From contig NZ_CP066772.2 in NCBI RefSeq assembly GCF_016466415.2, forward strand, positions 806,001-870,000: DNA of 64,000 bases. Direction: 5' to 3'. This DNA is from Ralstonia pickettii. Its GTDB lineage: Bacteria > Pseudomonadota > Gammaproteobacteria > Burkholderiales > Burkholderiaceae. Made by a program: the position numbers and the translations under genes. This document shows, piece by piece, positions 61,337 to 64,000 of the stretch. Within the stretch, counting starts at the first letter, position 1. Each line of letters starts with the position of its first letter. Under the pieces are notes generated by a model that worked only from the letters and a program-made list of their open reading frames with translations, made no database searches and was not told where the DNA came from.

Positions 61337-61858
61337 ATGACGATCGATTTGCGCCTTGCTCTGGCGATGCTGTTGCTGGCGTGTGCGGCGCACGCGGAAG
61401 ACGACCTGCAAAACCGCGGTCACGATCCGTTCTTCCAGATTTCCTCCGGCGTCGCCAACTGCCCTGAGCCTGCCGGCCCGCGCATCACCGAAGCCGAATG
61501 GAAGCGCGACTCACACCACCGCATCGAGCACGGCAACCATTGCTGGGTCGAAGGCCGGTGCCGCCTGCCCAACGCGTTCTCTTACGACGACGAAATTGCC
61601 GAGACGGCCAAGCGGCGTCTGCAATGGATGTCCATTCACGTGCCGGGGTGGAAGCAGAACACCACGCTGTGGCTGACGATATGGCAGCGCTGGGTGTTGG
61701 TGCAGGGCTGCTTGGCGCCGGGCTATGCATTGACGCCATTCATGACCGCGTTGCGCGATGTGCCCGATGTCGAGCGCTTCATCAACGAGACGACGGCACA
61801 CCCGGAGCGGGGCGTGCCGTATGCGGTGTTCCGCAAGGGCGCGGTTGCCAAGCCTTGA
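61337..61858 (+). CDS. Exported hypothetical protein with conserved Cys pairs
   Basis: 173 residues. Signal peptide (LRLALAMLLLACAAHA), then FFQISSGVANCPEPAGPRITEAEWKRDSHHRIEHGNHCWVEGRCRLPNAFSYDDEI with three Cys likely forming disulfides. Resembles the uncharacterised periplasmic family of Ralstonia/Burkholderia. AAGGAGG before ATG 61337. Function unknown. Confidence 0.76.
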   Translation: MTIDLRLALAMLLLACAAHAEDDLQNRGHDPFFQISSGVANCPEPAGPRITEAEWKRDSHHRIEHGNHCWVEGRCRLPNAFSYDDEIAETAKRRLQWMSIHVPGWKQNTTLWLTIWQRWVLVQGCLAPGYALTPFMTALRDVPDVERFINETTAHPERGVPYAVFRKGAVAKP

Positions 61859-61890
61859 CACTAGGTCGCCTGACTTCCTGACGTACCGGC

Positions 61891-62472
61891 TTAGGGTTTG
61901 TGTTTCTGGTAGGTACCGACGAGCTCGGCTTCAGCCAGCACGTGGCCACGCATGGCGCGCTCCAGTTCGGCCTTGGTGGGTGCGCCAAGCTCCGGTAGTT
62001 CCACGTTCAGCGCGTAAAGCTTGTGATAGTAGCGATGACGCCCAATGGGCGGGCAGGGGCCGCCGTAAGCGGTGCGCTGCCAGTCGTTGTTGCCGGGGCG
62101 AGCACCCGGAGGCAGTCCCTTGCGTGATGCATCTTCTGCCAGCGAAGTGGTGCCGGGCGGGATGTTGTAGAGCACCCAGTGGACCCACGTCATCTTGGGG
62201 GCCGCGGGGTCGGGCGCGTCGGGGTCATCGACGATCAGCGCCAGGCTGCGTGTGCCTGCCGGAGCGCCGGTCCACGCGAGCGGCGGCGATGTGTCCGCGC
62301 CTTCACATGTCAGGCGGCTGGGGATTTCGCCGCCAGCGGCAAAGGCCGGAGAGGTCAAGGCGAGCGTCATGGCGTGCCTCACTTGAGCGGAGATGGAGGA
62401 ACCACACAGCACGGTTGCCAGCAGTGACGCCCTGCCCAGCATTCGGATCATTCGGCGGTATGCAGGCGGCAT
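61891..62472 (-). CDS. Exported YbhB/YbcL (PEBP-like) protein
   Basis: 193 residues. Signal peptide (MLGRASLLATVLCGSSISAQ) then PEBP motifs DTSPPLAWTG, LIVDDPDAPDP, HWVLYNIPPGT and GPCPPIGRHRYYHKLYAL. Second member of this family in the window. ATG 62472 taken as start; ATG 62451 or 62442 also possible because no clear ribosome site is seen. Confidence 0.85.
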   Translation of the reverse strand: MPPAYRRMIRMLGRASLLATVLCGSSISAQVRHAMTLALTSPAFAAGGEIPSRLTCEGADTSPPLAWTGAPAGTRSLALIVDDPDAPDPAAPKMTWVHWVLYNIPPGTTSLAEDASRKGLPPGARPGNNDWQRTAYGGPCPPIGRHRYYHKLYALNVELPELGAPTKAELERAMRGHVLAEAELVGTYQKHKP

Positions 62473-62588
62473 GTGCGAGGTCCCGGTCGGCGAGAGCGCA
62501 TCCAGTCGAACGCGCTCCTGACTCCTTTCAAGCTAGTGCGCGGCGCCGGGGCAGACAAGGATTGCCGCCGCCGCGGCACCCATTGCCT

Positions 62589-62951
62589 TCAGGCGAACCA
62601 CCCCAGCGCCAACGCAGTCGCGGCCGGCACCGTCTGCACAAAGAAAATTCGTTTGTTGACCGTGACGGCGCCCCAGATGCCGGCCACCGCCACGCAGATC
62701 AGACTGAACAGCGCAAACGCGGCGTTGATGGCGGGGTCTGGTGCGATCAGCCCAATGACCAGTGCGGCTACCAGAAAGCCGTTGTACAGCCCCTGGTTGG
62801 ACGCCATGGCGGCGGTTTCGGCGGCTTTTTCCGGCGTGATGCGGAATACCTTGGGGCCGCGCGTCTTCCACAGCACCATCTCGAGTACGACGATGTAGAC
62901 GTGGATCAGCAGCACCAGCAGGTAGGCGATGAGGCCGAGGGTTTTGATCAT
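62589..62951 (-). CDS. DUF1304 membrane protein
   Basis: 120 residues, four hydrophobic helices. Conserved DUF1304 features: HVYIVVLEMVLWKTRGPKVF at the first helices and ASNQGLYNGFLVA. ATG 62951 chosen; an in-frame TTG at 62960 adds three residues. Function unknown. Confidence 0.85.
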   Translation of the reverse strand: MIKTLGLIAYLLVLLIHVYIVVLEMVLWKTRGPKVFRITPEKAAETAAMASNQGLYNGFLVAALVIGLIAPDPAINAAFALFSLICVAVAGIWGAVTVNKRIFFVQTVPAATALALGWFA

Positions 62952-63136
62952 GGGAGGCAATCAGGGTATGAACGTGCCGCCATGATAGAGACTTTGTGCC
63001 GCGTATCGGCTCCCTGATGGAGGGGTATCGGCAGGGCTAAGGCGCACGCAGCCCGTTCCCCGCCGACGCGCCGCCTGCAAATTTCATCTGGCAGGACTAT
63101 GCTGTGCGTTTTCGTTCCAGGCAGAGGAGCCATCGC

Positions 63137-63853
63137 ATGACCGCATCGCAAGGATCCATGATTACGTTCAAACGCCCGGATGGGCAGGAACTCCAGGGCT
63201 ATCTGGCCAAGCCGGCCAAGGCAGAGGGCGCCCCGGGCATTGTCGTCATCCAGGAGTGGTGGGGCCTGAATGACCAGATTCGCGGCGTGGCCGATCGCCT
63301 CGCGCGCGCGGGCTACGTGGCGCTGGTGCCCGATCTCTATCGCGGCACCATGACGGTGGAAGAAGAGGAAGCGCACCACCTGATGACCAACCTCAACTTT
63401 GGCGACGCGGCCACGCAGGATGTGCGCGGCGCCGTGCAATACCTCAAGCAGACCTGCGCCCGCGTGGGCGTGACGGGTTACTGCATGGGCGGCGCGCTGA
63501 CGCTCCTGACGCTGAGCAACGTGCCGGAAGCGGATGCCGGCGTGGTCTGGTACGGCTACCCTCCGCTGGAATACATCGACGCCTCGAAGATCAAGGTGCC
63601 GGTGCAGGGCCACTGGGGCACGCAGGACACCGCCTTCAAGATCGAGGGCGTCGATGCGCTGGAGAAGAAGCTCGTCGATGCCGGCGTCGATGTCGACTTC
63701 CACCGCTATCTCGCGCATCACGCCTTCGCCAATGAAACGGCCGTGGGCGAGAACCGCATCGCCATCACGCAATACGACCCGGTGTGGGCCGAACATGCGT
63801 GGGACCGCGCGCTGACGTTCTTCGGCCGCACGCTGTGGTCGCGTCAGGGGTAA
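63137..63853 (+). CDS. Dienelactone hydrolase family protein
   Basis: 238 residues, alpha/beta hydrolase of the carboxymethylenebutenolidase type. Catalytic Cys in GYCMGGALT, Glu in VIQEWWGLND, Asp region GTQDTAFK and His in LAHHAF. Dienelactone hydrolases act in chloroaromatic degradation, but many paralogues have other esters as substrates. GAGGAG before ATG 63137. Confidence 0.88.
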   Translation: MTASQGSMITFKRPDGQELQGYLAKPAKAEGAPGIVVIQEWWGLNDQIRGVADRLARAGYVALVPDLYRGTMTVEEEEAHHLMTNLNFGDAATQDVRGAVQYLKQTCARVGVTGYCMGGALTLLTLSNVPEADAGVVWYGYPPLEYIDASKIKVPVQGHWGTQDTAFKIEGVDALEKKLVDAGVDVDFHRYLAHHAFANETAVGENRIAITQYDPVWAEHAWDRALTFFGRTLWSRQG

Positions 63854-63937
63854 GCGCACGCAGGACGGCGGGATTGGCGGTACGGCGCGCTCACGAAATG
63901 CTGCAATTTCGCATGTGGGCTGCGCCGGTGCCGCCGC

Positions 63938-63970
63938 TATAATTCACGGCGCTGCCGCACCAACGGCAGC
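63938..63970 (+). promoter_or_regulatory. Promoter -10 and leader hairpin for a gene beyond the window
   Basis: Perfect TATAAT at 63938-63943; at -35 distance only a weak GTGGGC. A 7-bp hairpin GCTGCCG / CGGCAGC (63951-63970) begins near the expected transcription start. The next gene lies beyond base 64000. Confidence 0.45.
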
Positions 63971-64000
63971 TGGGTTTAGCAGCCTATTCTTACCGTATGG

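Noticed and set aside
61758-63017. A 419-codon plus-strand frame spanning the PEBP and DUF1304 genes
   Set aside because: Arg/Ser/Ala-rich shadow; the minus-strand genes have clear signal peptides and family motifs.
1-64000. tRNA, rRNA, CRISPR, prophage or IS elements
   Set aside because: No cloverleaf, regularly spaced repeat array, integrase or transposase could be recognised in the window.

Overview
The window is a 64 kb stretch of GC-rich, densely coded chromosome with no rRNA, tRNA, CRISPR array or insertion sequence that I can recognise. Gene content (che/flh/fliA flagellar block, a clade I nos cluster, Weimberg-type sugar oxidation, GntR/IclR/LacI regulators, AlkB, RdgC) and codon use point to a Burkholderiales bacterium, most likely a Ralstonia and probably its secondary chromosome or megaplasmid. 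That assignment is inference from recognised protein families, not from a database search.

Layout. 1-2.4 kb: end of a chemotaxis operon (cheB, then cheY-cheZ behind a sigma-28-like promoter). 2.4-12.9 kb: a nitrous-oxide respiration island, with cytochrome c + ApbE on the minus strand, divergent from nosZ-nosR-nosD-nosF-nosY-nosL plus a second NosL-like protein. 13.1-20.2 kb: flhB, flhA, flhF, flhG-like, fliA. The nos island therefore sits inside a motility block. 20.5-22 kb: a xanthine/urate-type permease behind a structured leader.

22-35.2 kb: an aldose/pentose catabolic locus. It has XylR and GalM divergent from XylFGH, an SDR sugar dehydrogenase, an SMP-30 lactonase, an FAH-family keto-deoxy acid dehydratase, an IlvD/Edd-type sugar-acid dehydratase, and IclR and GntR-like LacI regulators. 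Together these would import a pentose and convert it via lactone, aldonate and 2-keto-3-deoxy acid to alpha-ketoglutarate semialdehyde. The last dehydrogenase is not in the window. Palindromes consistent with operators lie in three of the intergenic regions.

35.4-44.6 kb: assorted genes (isochorismatase-like hydrolase/GlxA regulator pair, small lipoprotein, YggT, PEBP) and then the most enigmatic unit: a GntR regulator, an AprA/fumarate-reductase-like flavoprotein, a two-cluster ferredoxin, a HEAT-repeat protein, a DUF971 protein and an orphan SsuA-like binding protein. 44.9-49.8 kb: a YtfQ-YtfR-YtfT-YjfF galactofuranose-type ABC importer. 49.8-53.8 kb: a decaying patch (aroQ remnant, ydeI-like gene with an in-frame stop, LysR and MFS fragments) around intact lipocalin-like, RibD-like and rdgC genes. 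53.8-64 kb: ilvE, alpha/beta hydrolase, alkB, cupin, AraC regulator, NmrA-like protein, small exported proteins, a second PEBP, DUF1304 and dienelactone hydrolase, ending in a promoter-like sequence for a gene beyond the window.
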